From Treponema sp. (GTDB lineage: Bacteria > Spirochaetota > Spirochaetia > Treponematales > Treponemataceae): DNA of 22,221 bases. The position numbers and the translations under genes are program-made. A model generated the notes under the pieces. That model worked only from the letters and a program-made list of their open reading frames with translations, did not search any database and was not told the DNA's origin. Positions 6,193 to 13,606 of the stretch are shown here, in pieces (the stretch's first letter is position 1; every line of letters begins with the position of its first letter). The DNA lies in contig JAGCTZ010000226.1 of the NCBI GenBank assembly GCA_017963165.1, positions 1-22,221 of the forward strand. Direction: 5' to 3'.

Positions 6193-7464
6193 TTATTCTG
6201 CCTGACCGTTTATCCTTACCATAAAACAGGTGCCTTCCCCCGTCTGGGATTCAAAAGAAATTTCTCCGCCAAGATGCTCTATCAAAAGTTTAGTGTGATA
6301 TAAACCTACACCACGACCATCTCCTTTTGTAGAAAATCCATTTTCAAAAACATGCGATTTTACTTCATCAGGAATTCCCTTTCCCGAATCTTTAACCGTT
6401 ATCAACAGAGAACCAGGCTTTGTCATAACACTAAAGTTAAGTTCATTCTGCCTGTTGTTTCTGCTTCCACTATGCTGAATCTCATTCATTGAATCAAGAG
6501 CATTGTCAATTAAATTGCCTGTGATTGTAACAAGTGCCTCGGAAGGAATATCTATGTCCTGCGAGCAAAAATGAAGATTTGAATCTAAAATAAATTTTAC
6601 ATTACATTCCGAAGCCCGCGCAATTTTTCCGATAAGCAGAGCCGCAAAACTTGCATTGTCAATTGAGTTCATCACACGACTGATTGTTTCACGTTGGATG
6701 ATAGAAATATTTTCGATATAGGACTGAGCCTTTTCGTATTCACCAATTTGAATAAGTCCAAGAATTACATGAAGTTTATTTGTAAAATCGTGATTATTTG
6801 CCCGCATTGAATCTACAAGAAATTTTGTTCCTTCAAGGTCTTCGGCAAATTCCAAAAATTGTTTTTTGATTTTTTTAGAAAGTGTTGCGCTTATTGCAAG
6901 TTCAACTAAAATTGCAGCAAGAGTGACAACAAGAAAAAGGAGCACTGTTCTTATGGTAACACTGCGCATAGAAGTCCGCAGTTTGATAATCATAATAAAG
7001 CCTTCGTAATTTCCCTCATCATCATAAATTGCAGAATAAGTTCTACGTTGAGGGCCGGAAGGTCCCGTGTTATTTTCTGTAAGAAAGTCCGATGCCATTG
7101 TAGAAAAATCCGGATGACTTCCATCAAACTGAGTATCAATTAATTCGTGATGCGCATGATAAACTCGGTTATTGTTTTTATCGACAATCGAAATTACATC
7201 AATGTCGGGCAGGTCCTCTACAACCGAGTCCATATAACTTGTTAGTTCTGCCTTACTCATGTTTTTTGCAAAATGATAAAGTCTGGTTACAAGCTCCGAA
7301 GTATCCTGCAGCGACTGATTAAAGGCCTTGTCGTTTGATGAAATATTTATTGTCATTCCGCCAAGGGTTAGCAGAATTGTAATTCCAATAATTAATGCAA
7401 GCTGATTTCTTTTGATTTCTTTTCTAAGTGCGTTCAGGGTTTTTCGGCTCAAGGTAGATTTCAT
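6193..7464 (-). CDS. CitA/DcuS-type sensor histidine kinase lacking the cytoplasmic PAS domain
   Basis: This 423-residue membrane kinase has TM1 about 22-41, a periplasmic sensor about 42-165 and TM2 about 172-192. The sensor has the PAS/Cache pattern seen in CitA and DcuS (DVISIVDKNNNRVYHAHHELI). The dimerisation/H-box has His225 (NNHDFTNKLHVILGL). The ATPase has an N-box NLIDNALDS (317-325), G1 DSGKGIP (359-365) and G2 GRGVGL (383-388). Family members usually carry a cytoplasmic PAS between TM2 and the H-box; here only about 30 residues separate them. The ATG at 7464 is chosen because the frame upstream would need a TTG and covers A+T-rich promoter DNA. It has no Shine-Dalgarno, and a -10-like TATATT/TATTAT lies 6-8 nt before it. 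Confidence 0.9.
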   Translation of the reverse strand: MKSTLSRKTLNALRKEIKRNQLALIIGITILLTLGGMTINISSNDKAFNQSLQDTSELVTRLYHFAKNMSKAELTSYMDSVVEDLPDIDVISIVDKNNNRVYHAHHELIDTQFDGSHPDFSTMASDFLTENNTGPSGPQRRTYSAIYDDEGNYEGFIMIIKLRTSMRSVTIRTVLLFLVVTLAAILVELAISATLSKKIKKQFLEFAEDLEGTKFLVDSMRANNHDFTNKLHVILGLIQIGEYEKAQSYIENISIIQRETISRVMNSIDNASFAALLIGKIARASECNVKFILDSNLHFCSQDIDIPSEALVTITGNLIDNALDSMNEIQHSGSRNNRQNELNFSVMTKPGSLLITVKDSGKGIPDEVKSHVFENGFSTKGDGRGVGLYHTKLLIEHLGGEISFESQTGEGTCFMVRINGQAE

Positions 7465-7470
7465 AATTTC

Positions 7471-7478
7471 ATAATATA
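7471..7478 (-). promoter_or_regulatory. -10 element of the two-component operon
   Basis: Overlapping TATATT (7478 to 7473) and TATTAT (7476 to 7471) lie 8 and 6 nt before the ATG at 7464. No convincing -35 was found. The position implies a leaderless or nearly leaderless transcript. Confidence 0.4.
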
Positions 7479-7579
7479 GTAAATTTCTGTTTTTTGCATA
7501 CTTTTGAAAGTTAAAAAAATTTGCTTTTGTAAAGTAAAGAAAATCCAGATACAAAAGAGATTTTAAAACTTTCAAAAAA

Positions 7580-7607
7580 TTGAATGTTTTTTTTTATGCG
7601 CTATTAT
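7580..7607 (+). promoter_or_regulatory. Promoter of the PQ-loop/SGNH gene
   Basis: TTGAAT (7580-7585) and TATTAT (7602-7607) are 16 bases apart. The predicted start near 7614 leaves a leader of about 36 nt containing GCGAGGA before the ATG at 7650. This promoter is divergent from that of the two-component operon. Confidence 0.5.
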
Positions 7608-7649
7608 GTTTGTAAACTTAAAAAGAAACAGAAAGCGAGGAAAAATAAA

Positions 7650-8621
7650 ATGGAGTTTGGACATCTTTTTGAAGCAATGATGCTGATTTGTTTTGGCTTC
7701 TCGTGGCCTTTAAATGTTATAAAGGCTTACAAGGCCCGCACCGCAAAAGGAACAAGTCTGGCATTTATCTTCTTAATAATTACCGGATATCTTGCAGGCA
7801 TTACTGCAAAATTTATAAATCATCAGTTTAATTATGTACTTGTGGTTTACTTTTTGAATCTTGCAATTGTTATGATGAACGTTCTTGTTTACATCAGAAA
7901 CAAAAGCCTTGATAAAAAAGCAGCTGCAAAAAATCAAATACAAATAATAAAAACAAATGCCGCCGACAACGGTCACACACAGGAGGAAAATATGAACTAC
8001 ACTTATTCACTTGATGAATTAATTAATCCAAAGGACCAGAGCAACAGAGAAAAGAAGAACGCTGTTATTCTGCTTGGAAATGGACTGGATACAAAGATTC
8101 CTGTTCAGAGTCTTGGAAAAGAATTTAAATTCAATTTTGAAGTTTACAACAAGAGTTGCGAAAAACTTTCATCTGAAAATGTGAAGGAATATTTTTCTAA
8201 CACCGTTGCACCGCTCGCTCCGGAAGGCATTATGATTCACCTTGGCGAAAACGACATTAACCTTTGCATGAACAACAGCGCCTCATTTGACTCTAACTAT
8301 CTTGAGCTTATCCAACAGATTAAGAACAGCAATAAGAAATGCCGCATTGCTTTAATCTCTGTTGCAAATCCTCAGAACAATAAAGCAATCAGCCTTGTAA
8401 ACCGCCACATTAAAGCAATTGCCGATTCCGAAAAATGCAGCTTTGTAAATCTTGATAATGCACATCTTTGGAATCCTGCTGCAACAAAAGCAGCCGTTGA
8501 GTTTGCTCACAGCATGGGCTTGAACACAAGAAAGCCTTTAAGCGATGTTGCAGAAATTCTTTACAGTTATGAGTTCAATGTTCTTACCGAAGATACGGCA
8601 ACAACAAATCTTGTAGGATAA
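7650..8621 (+). CDS. PQ-loop (SemiSWEET-like) membrane domain fused to an SGNH-like domain
   Basis: This is a 323-residue in-frame fusion. Residues about 1-90 form three hydrophobic helices of PQ-loop/SemiSWEET type (GFSWPLNVIKAYKARTAKGTSL; PL replaces the PQ pair), a fold used for small-sugar transport as a dimer. After a charged linker, residues about 138-300 resemble an SGNH/GDSL hydrolase. The Gly-x-Asn-Asp block is GEND (199-202) and the Asp-x-x-His block is DNAH (269-272), but the nucleophile block reads GNGLD (143-147) where GDS is expected. The start at 7650 is preferred over an ATG 66 nt upstream because GAGGA lies about 8 nt before it and the first helix begins there. The divergent two-component system may control it. 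Confidence 0.75.
   Translation: MEFGHLFEAMMLICFGFSWPLNVIKAYKARTAKGTSLAFIFLIITGYLAGITAKFINHQFNYVLVVYFLNLAIVMMNVLVYIRNKSLDKKAAAKNQIQIIKTNAADNGHTQEENMNYTYSLDELINPKDQSNREKKNAVILLGNGLDTKIPVQSLGKEFKFNFEVYNKSCEKLSSENVKEYFSNTVAPLAPEGIMIHLGENDINLCMNNSASFDSNYLELIQQIKNSNKKCRIALISVANPQNNKAISLVNRHIKAIADSEKCSFVNLDNAHLWNPAATKAAVEFAHSMGLNTRKPLSDVAEILYSYEFNVLTEDTATTNLVG
7992..8621 (+). CDS. Internal in-frame start: free SGNH-like protein
   Basis: Inside the fusion reading frame, AGGAGG (7981-7986) followed by AAAAT and ATG (7992) forms one of the strongest translation start signals in the window. It sits exactly at the boundary between the membrane and SGNH-like parts. Initiation here would make a 209-residue soluble protein (MNYTYSLDELINPKDQ...) that shares the fusion's C-terminus. 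Either both forms are made, or two originally separate genes have been joined by loss of a stop codon in the linker. No frameshift is needed for either. Catalytic Ser is absent (GNGLD at 29-33), while GEND (85-88) and DNAH (155-158) remain, so hydrolase activity is doubtful. Confidence 0.6.
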   Translation: MNYTYSLDELINPKDQSNREKKNAVILLGNGLDTKIPVQSLGKEFKFNFEVYNKSCEKLSSENVKEYFSNTVAPLAPEGIMIHLGENDINLCMNNSASFDSNYLELIQQIKNSNKKCRIALISVANPQNNKAISLVNRHIKAIADSEKCSFVNLDNAHLWNPAATKAAVEFAHSMGLNTRKPLSDVAEILYSYEFNVLTEDTATTNLVG

Positions 8622-8739
8622 TTCGAACGGTAAAAACGGAGCATTTACAACGAGGCATCTGCACTCTTGAAACATCTTTCATTCTACTTTATCTTTATTC
8701 TTAACATTTCAATAAATGATTTGAAAAAGGAAGGAAAAA

Positions 8740-10188
8740 ATGAAAGATTACATCAAGGGTGCAAATCCATATATGCCACTTTGGGAGCATGTCCCAGACG
8801 GAGAACCTCGCGTTTTTGAATATAATGGCGAAAAACGTGTTTATCTTTACGGCTCTCACGACACACTAAAAACAGAATATTGTGGTGCCGATCAGGTTGT
8901 TTGGAGTGCTCCAATTGATGATTTGACAAACTGGACTTGTCATGGTGTATGCTACACTTCTACCGACGGTTCAATTCTTTATGCGCCTGATGTTGTTCAA
9001 AAAGGCGACACCTTCTATATGTACGCAGCCGAAGCAAAAGGCTCAAGAATCATGCTGGCAACAAGCAAGAACCCAGCCGGCCCATTCACAAATCCCGTAA
9101 AAACAGAGCTTGCTTTTGATCCAGGAATTCTTGTTGATGATGATGGACGTGTTTATGCCTTCTGGGGCTTCTGCAAGCAATTTTGTGCCGAACTCAACGA
9201 TGACATGGCAACAATCAAAAAAGAAACTCTTCGCGAAAATGTTGTAAAACACAGTATCACTCAGTGGTCTCCAGATGACGGAATGGATGATGAAAATGAT
9301 GCCTTCTTTGAAGCTTCATCACCTCGTAAGGTTTTTGGAAAATATGTTTTCATTTATTCTAAACGCTATTACACACACAGACCACAGTATGGTGTTTATG
9401 AAGATTGTAACGGTTTCCTTTCTTTTAAATACTGCGACACTCCTCTTGGCGATTACAAGATGGGCGGCGACATAAGCTTTAATGGTGGCGAAATTCTTCC
9501 TGATCCTGATGGTAAAAATCAGATGTCTTACCGCTGGGGAAACAACCACGGTAGCATTATGCAGGTAAACGGAAAATGGTATGTATTCTATCATCGCCAG
9601 ATTGGTGTAAATGAATTTTCACGCCAGGCAATGATTGAACCTGTAGATGTTGCCATGGATAAAAACGGCCGTATCTTTATTGGAAAAATCACTTACAAGG
9701 ATGGAGAACCTGTTGCCAGCGAACCTGTTGAAATGACAAGCCAGGGCGCTCAGGTAAACGGTCTTGATGCTCGCAAGATTATTTCTGCAGGCTATGCTGT
9801 TCATATTTTTGGCGGCGCAAAAGGCGGTTACAATGGTGGTGCAGGAGGCGCTTACATAAAACCTGTTTACGAAAAAAATGATAATGTTTCGTCTCCAATT
9901 GTTGATATCACAAACGCTCTTACAGTAGGTTTCCGTTATCTTCAGTTTGGAAATAATACACCTGGCACAGTTACTTCAAACATCACAGCACTTCAGGATT
10001 TAACTGTAAATGTTCGCGTTGATGATTACAAAGGAAAAGTAATAGCATCCTTCCAGATGAAAAAAGGCGACAAAACTGCCACTGCCAATCTTACAAGCGG
10101 CGTAATTGGAAAACATGCAGTTTACTTTGAATTCCTTTCTGATTCAAAAGAAGTAATTGCAGAGTTTGATACATTCACATTTGATTAA
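8740..10188 (+). CDS. Glycoside hydrolase family 43 (beta-xylosidase / alpha-L-arabinofuranosidase type)
   Basis: This 482-residue protein has an N-terminal five-bladed propeller-type GH43 domain (about 8-320) and a C-terminal beta-sandwich of the kind attached to GH43 enzymes (about 355-482). Likely catalytic residues are Asp20 (VPDGEPRVF) as base, Asp127 (AFDPGILVDDDG) as modulator and Glu191 (FEASSPRKVFGKYVFIYS) as acid. There is no signal peptide, so it should act in the cytoplasm on imported arabinoxylan fragments. GGAAGG lies 6 nt before the ATG. It overlaps the stop of the opposing lipoprotein gene by 4 bases. Exact specificity (xylose or arabinose) cannot be decided from these motifs. 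Confidence 0.85.
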   Translation: MKDYIKGANPYMPLWEHVPDGEPRVFEYNGEKRVYLYGSHDTLKTEYCGADQVVWSAPIDDLTNWTCHGVCYTSTDGSILYAPDVVQKGDTFYMYAAEAKGSRIMLATSKNPAGPFTNPVKTELAFDPGILVDDDGRVYAFWGFCKQFCAELNDDMATIKKETLRENVVKHSITQWSPDDGMDDENDAFFEASSPRKVFGKYVFIYSKRYYTHRPQYGVYEDCNGFLSFKYCDTPLGDYKMGGDISFNGGEILPDPDGKNQMSYRWGNNHGSIMQVNGKWYVFYHRQIGVNEFSRQAMIEPVDVAMDKNGRIFIGKITYKDGEPVASEPVEMTSQGAQVNGLDARKIISAGYAVHIFGGAKGGYNGGAGGAYIKPVYEKNDNVSSPIVDITNALTVGFRYLQFGNNTPGTVTSNITALQDLTVNVRVDDYKGKVIASFQMKKGDKTATANLTSGVIGKHAVYFEFLSDSKEVIAEFDTFTFD

Positions 10189-10946
10189 TTTGACAAATCT
10201 TTTTCCTCCCATTTTGAAAAATCACATTCTTCATAATGGGTGTGAATGTATTCGCAATCAAATAGTTGTTTAAATTTTAATTTACCACCGACTCTGTTTC
10301 TTATATCCCGTCTGTAAAAAGGAAAGCACCAGGTTATAACATCATTAATATTGATGTATTCACGGATTTTTACACAATCATCCTTTAGCGAATAAAATGG
10401 ATTTAACCAGCATTTTATATCTCCAAAGGTTGTTAATTCATCTATCATTGTTCCTTCTGGTGCCCGCAATAAAAAATGCCTGGCTGTAATTTTTGCCATT
10501 ACACTGCCCAGACTCCAGCCTCTGAAAATTAGTTTATAATCGGGATGCTCCTGCCACAATTTATAAAACTCATCAATTGGAATATTTTCGGAAGACTTGT
10601 AGATTTTGGCATACCCGTATGGAACCCAGATTGTTTTATCATCAAGCTTAAGTGGCCATGGAAAAGTTAATGTCTGATTTTTATAATCTTCCTTATCAAT
10701 CGATTCTTCATATAGAATAATTATTTCTTTGGCTTCATCATCAATTGTTATTTTATAATCAAGTGTAATTCCAATTTCTTTATAATCACGAGTATTTTTA
10801 ATGTCATAAAATTTCTGCTGCTCTTCGGAACGTACAATTTCAATTTCTTCTTTTTGAGACGGGGCTTCTGTAGCCACAACTTCGTTTGTAGTTGCACAGG
10901 AAAAAAGAGCAAAACAAGATATGAACAGAAAAATTATTTTTTTCAT
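10185..10946 (-). CDS. Lipase-like (class 3 type) alpha/beta-hydrolase lipoprotein
   Basis: This 253-residue lipoprotein has a leader MKKIIFLFISCFALFSC with Cys17 as the lipidation site and a short polar tether. The hydrolase core has the nucleophile elbow GWSLG (Ser145), followed by the TTFG strand and then YININDVITW (candidate Asp202). His235 or His237 near the C-terminus (YIHTHY) completes a plausible triad. The Ser-TFG-Asp-His order is that of class 3 lipases. It is the last gene of the leftward xylan operon, 30 nt after the GH127-like gene. An esterase in this setting might deacetylate or deferuloylate xylan, but that is inference. No Shine-Dalgarno is obvious; its stop overlaps the GH43 stop (shared TTAA). 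Confidence 0.68.
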   Translation of the reverse strand: MKKIIFLFISCFALFSCATTNEVVATEAPSQKEEIEIVRSEEQQKFYDIKNTRDYKEIGITLDYKITIDDEAKEIIILYEESIDKEDYKNQTLTFPWPLKLDDKTIWVPYGYAKIYKSSENIPIDEFYKLWQEHPDYKLIFRGWSLGSVMAKITARHFLLRAPEGTMIDELTTFGDIKCWLNPFYSLKDDCVKIREYININDVITWCFPFYRRDIRNRVGGKLKFKQLFDCEYIHTHYEECDFSKWEEKDLSN

Positions 10947-10976
10947 TTGCCCGCCGTATAGTTACCGTAATTTTCT

Positions 10977-13502
10977 TTAGTTAGAATACATTGTATTCAC
11001 AGGGGAACAGAGCCTTGCAGAGGCAGCATTTTTTATTCCCATAAAACTGATTCGAACTTCTTCTTTTTTTGTAAGACCTTTTGGAAGCTCAAATTCCATT
11101 GTATATTTTTCATCATCGCCCTGATAGTTTAAGGTGATTGCCGCAATTTTTCTAAGCCCGCTTGTGATGCAGATTGTTTTTCCATTGTCCTCTTTCAGGA
11201 ATGTACATTTAAGATAATTTTTCTTTCCCGGCTTTACTTTAAAAATATAAGAGAAAGAACCTCCGGCATTTGCATAACGTGTAAGTTCGTTAGGATCACC
11301 TACCGAACCGGTTCCTTTTTCCTGCATGAATGGATAAGTTGTTGCATTACCTTCTGTCTGGGCGCCGTAGCCAATTCCTATGCCTTCTATGAACATAGTG
11401 CGTTCGCCTTTTGAGTTTGTGCTAAAGGCATTATGCTCAAGAGACTGTTCCAGTTTGTTGGCAAAAATCCAGTAGATTCCATATCGCTGATTATTGATAA
11501 GGTAGTATGGAGAGAAAATAAAATCACCTTGCCAGGATGTATCTTTAAGACGGAAAGCCAGAATACCGTCCGGTCGTGAGATTTTTTCAAAGTGTGAATT
11601 GATATCTTGCAGAAAGTCCTGAACAGTACTGTCTTTTACAAGAACAGTTTCTCCAGGTAAAAGCGGCAGATTACTTGTTCCCCCGTAGTTTCCTGTAAGC
11701 TCATAAAGATCCCCACATACAAGCTTGTTTGCACTTACATCGCATTGAACACCAACCTGACGTAAAGTCATTTTATCATCCTTGCCAAGTTCGGCCGCAA
11801 GAACGACAGGACCATATTTAAAAGCAACAGCTTTTTGTCCGTTATCAGGAAGCGGGAAAGCCTGAATATTCATATTGTATTTTACACTGATTTTATCACC
11901 TGTCTGCCAATTTCGCGTAAAAATGATATAACCGGAATCAATTTTATAATCTAACGCTTCCTGTACAGGTTTTTCATTGATAAAAACCTCTGTTTTTTGG
12001 TGGTTCCAATCGGGACTACGCACAGCAAATGTGGTTTTCTGACCGTTTGGCGCATTTTCTACAACAAATTCCACTTTTTCATTGTTTAACAGATCTGCTT
12101 TCTGACTTAATGCAAAGTCTTTTTCCTTCCATTCCACTCGAGAACTTATAAACTGATTTACAACCAAAGTATTGCTATCGTGGAAATAAATGCTGTCGCC
12201 AAGCTTTGTAAAGTTTTCAAGGCCTGTTCCTGTGCAGCACCAGAAATAGTTTTTATCTACATCGGGATTACAATAGGTTTTAAAACAGCCTGTTGCCATT
12301 GGTTGAAAGTAAAGTGTCATTCCTGTTTCTGCATTTACAGAAGCCAGAATTGCGTTTATAAAAGTGTTTTCGTAATAGTCTGCATACTGACGTTCGCCTG
12401 TTGCCATAAAAAGCATTCGGCTAAGCTTTAGCATATTATGTGTATTGCAGGTTTCGCAGTTTGTATTACTTCGTTCTTTATCAAGAATATTGTCTGCACC
12501 AAAATGTTCGCACTCGCTGTTTCCACCTGTTATGTATGTGTGATTATTTACTACGATTTTCCAGAAGGCCTTTGCATAGTCTAAATACTCGGGGTCCCTG
12601 AGGCTCTCGAAGGGCCCTTCACCATTCAGCGTCATATACCTATTCATCGCACCAACAAATTTTGGAATAGTTGTATTTGCATGCCTGTTATTCAAAACAT
12701 TCGCATTTGGACCTGCTGCTCTTACTTTTTCAAACAGCGGGATTTCATCAAACTTGTGGGCAGAAGCAAGAATCTTTTCGCACACCGTCTCATCATAACC
12801 GCCAGCCTTTGCACATTTATATAACTCATACAGACAGTCATTCATTCCGCCGTATTCAGTTGCAAGCACGCGAGCCTGTGTTTCATCGTCCCATCTGTTT
12901 GTTCGGGCATAAATCCACTGCGCAAAGTTTACACCAATTTCCAGAGCTTTTTTGCTGCCACCCGATTTGTTAGCTTCAACTAACCCATTTATAATTTTGT
13001 GAACTGTATACCAGGGAACCCAGGTGTCTGCAGGATTTCCTTCTTCGAGCCTGTCAAACTGTCTTTCTGGTTTTGAAGGATCTTCCATTGTGGCACCAAA
13101 AATAAAACCTGTTCCAAGCGCCTTCTGACATTCTTCAAGACCATCGATTATATAATCAAATCGAGCCTGCAGGCTCACGCCATCAGAACCTTTACATTCT
13201 CCGTAACCACGAGCCAAAGCCTGCCCAACAGCCGCAAGATAGTGTCCGATTGTATGTCCACCAATTCTTGTATTTTCCCATCCACTATAAGAGCTGCTGG
13301 CCTTTGTATTTGGAAGACCTGCCGTTACCCTAAAGTTATACAGCAGCTTGTCGGGATTAAAAGTATTCAGAAAATCAACATCTTTTTGTGTTATGTCGTT
13401 TAAAAAATCATCAAGAATTTTTACCTGCTCCGGCGCAAATTCCTGCAGATTCGCAAAATTAGTTTGCTTTATCTGTGGATAGTATAATGGTGTTAGTGGC
13501 AT
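10977..13502 (-). CDS. GH127/GH146-type beta-L-arabinofuranosidase (DUF1680 superfamily)
   Basis: This 841-residue retaining arabinofuranosidase is of the zinc-cysteine type. An (alpha/alpha)6 catalytic domain (about 1-500) is followed by beta-sandwich domains. By analogy with HypBA1, Glu332 (EHFG) is the acid/base, Glu350 and Cys352 (CETC) with Cys422-Cys423 (FWCCTGTG) form the zinc site, and Cys422 is the nucleophile. The WCCTGTGLEN form of the motif is closer to GH146-like members than to classical GH127. There is no signal peptide. The ATG at 13502 has AGGAG 6 nt upstream. The frame is open 47 codons further, but that stretch translates the dispersed repeat and is not native protein. It would release beta-L-arabinofuranose from imported oligosaccharides. 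Confidence 0.88.
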   Translation of the reverse strand: MPLTPLYYPQIKQTNFANLQEFAPEQVKILDDFLNDITQKDVDFLNTFNPDKLLYNFRVTAGLPNTKASSSYSGWENTRIGGHTIGHYLAAVGQALARGYGECKGSDGVSLQARFDYIIDGLEECQKALGTGFIFGATMEDPSKPERQFDRLEEGNPADTWVPWYTVHKIINGLVEANKSGGSKKALEIGVNFAQWIYARTNRWDDETQARVLATEYGGMNDCLYELYKCAKAGGYDETVCEKILASAHKFDEIPLFEKVRAAGPNANVLNNRHANTTIPKFVGAMNRYMTLNGEGPFESLRDPEYLDYAKAFWKIVVNNHTYITGGNSECEHFGADNILDKERSNTNCETCNTHNMLKLSRMLFMATGERQYADYYENTFINAILASVNAETGMTLYFQPMATGCFKTYCNPDVDKNYFWCCTGTGLENFTKLGDSIYFHDSNTLVVNQFISSRVEWKEKDFALSQKADLLNNEKVEFVVENAPNGQKTTFAVRSPDWNHQKTEVFINEKPVQEALDYKIDSGYIIFTRNWQTGDKISVKYNMNIQAFPLPDNGQKAVAFKYGPVVLAAELGKDDKMTLRQVGVQCDVSANKLVCGDLYELTGNYGGTSNLPLLPGETVLVKDSTVQDFLQDINSHFEKISRPDGILAFRLKDTSWQGDFIFSPYYLINNQRYGIYWIFANKLEQSLEHNAFSTNSKGERTMFIEGIGIGYGAQTEGNATTYPFMQEKGTGSVGDPNELTRYANAGGSFSYIFKVKPGKKNYLKCTFLKEDNGKTICITSGLRKIAAITLNYQGDDEKYTMEFELPKGLTKKEEVRISFMGIKNAASARLCSPVNTMYSN

Positions 13503-13521
13503 AAAAATCTCCTGAAAGTTT

Positions 13522-13606
13522 GCGGTTTCTGAGCTAAAACCGCGGTTTCTGAGCTTGTCGAAGGAACACAGAAGTCCTATTTTTCTAGTCCCTTCGACAG
13601 GCTCAG
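13522..13606. repeat. Dispersed inverted repeat between the GH120 and GH127 genes
   Basis: CTGAGCTTGTCGAAGG (13549-13564) and CCTTCGACAGGCTCAG (13591-13606) are inverted copies with one mismatch around a 26-base loop. Next to them the 14-mer GCGGTTTCTGAGCT occurs twice (13522-13535 and 13542-13555), and GCGGTTT/AAACCGC (13522-13528, 13537-13543) form a second small stem. From general knowledge, TGAGCCTGTCGAAGG-type repeats occur as dispersed intergenic elements in many bacterial genomes. The GH120 stop codon falls in the loop. Confidence 0.75.

Noticed and set aside
7465..7575. N-terminal extension of the histidine kinase from TTG
   Set aside because: There is no ribosome site; the codons are A+T-rich promoter DNA and the family-like N-terminus begins at 7464.
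8668..8695. Promoter for the GH43 gene (TTGAAA with a downstream T-rich -10)
   Set aside because: TTGAAA is present at 8667-8672, but no -10 with acceptable spacing and sequence could be chosen, so it is not listed.
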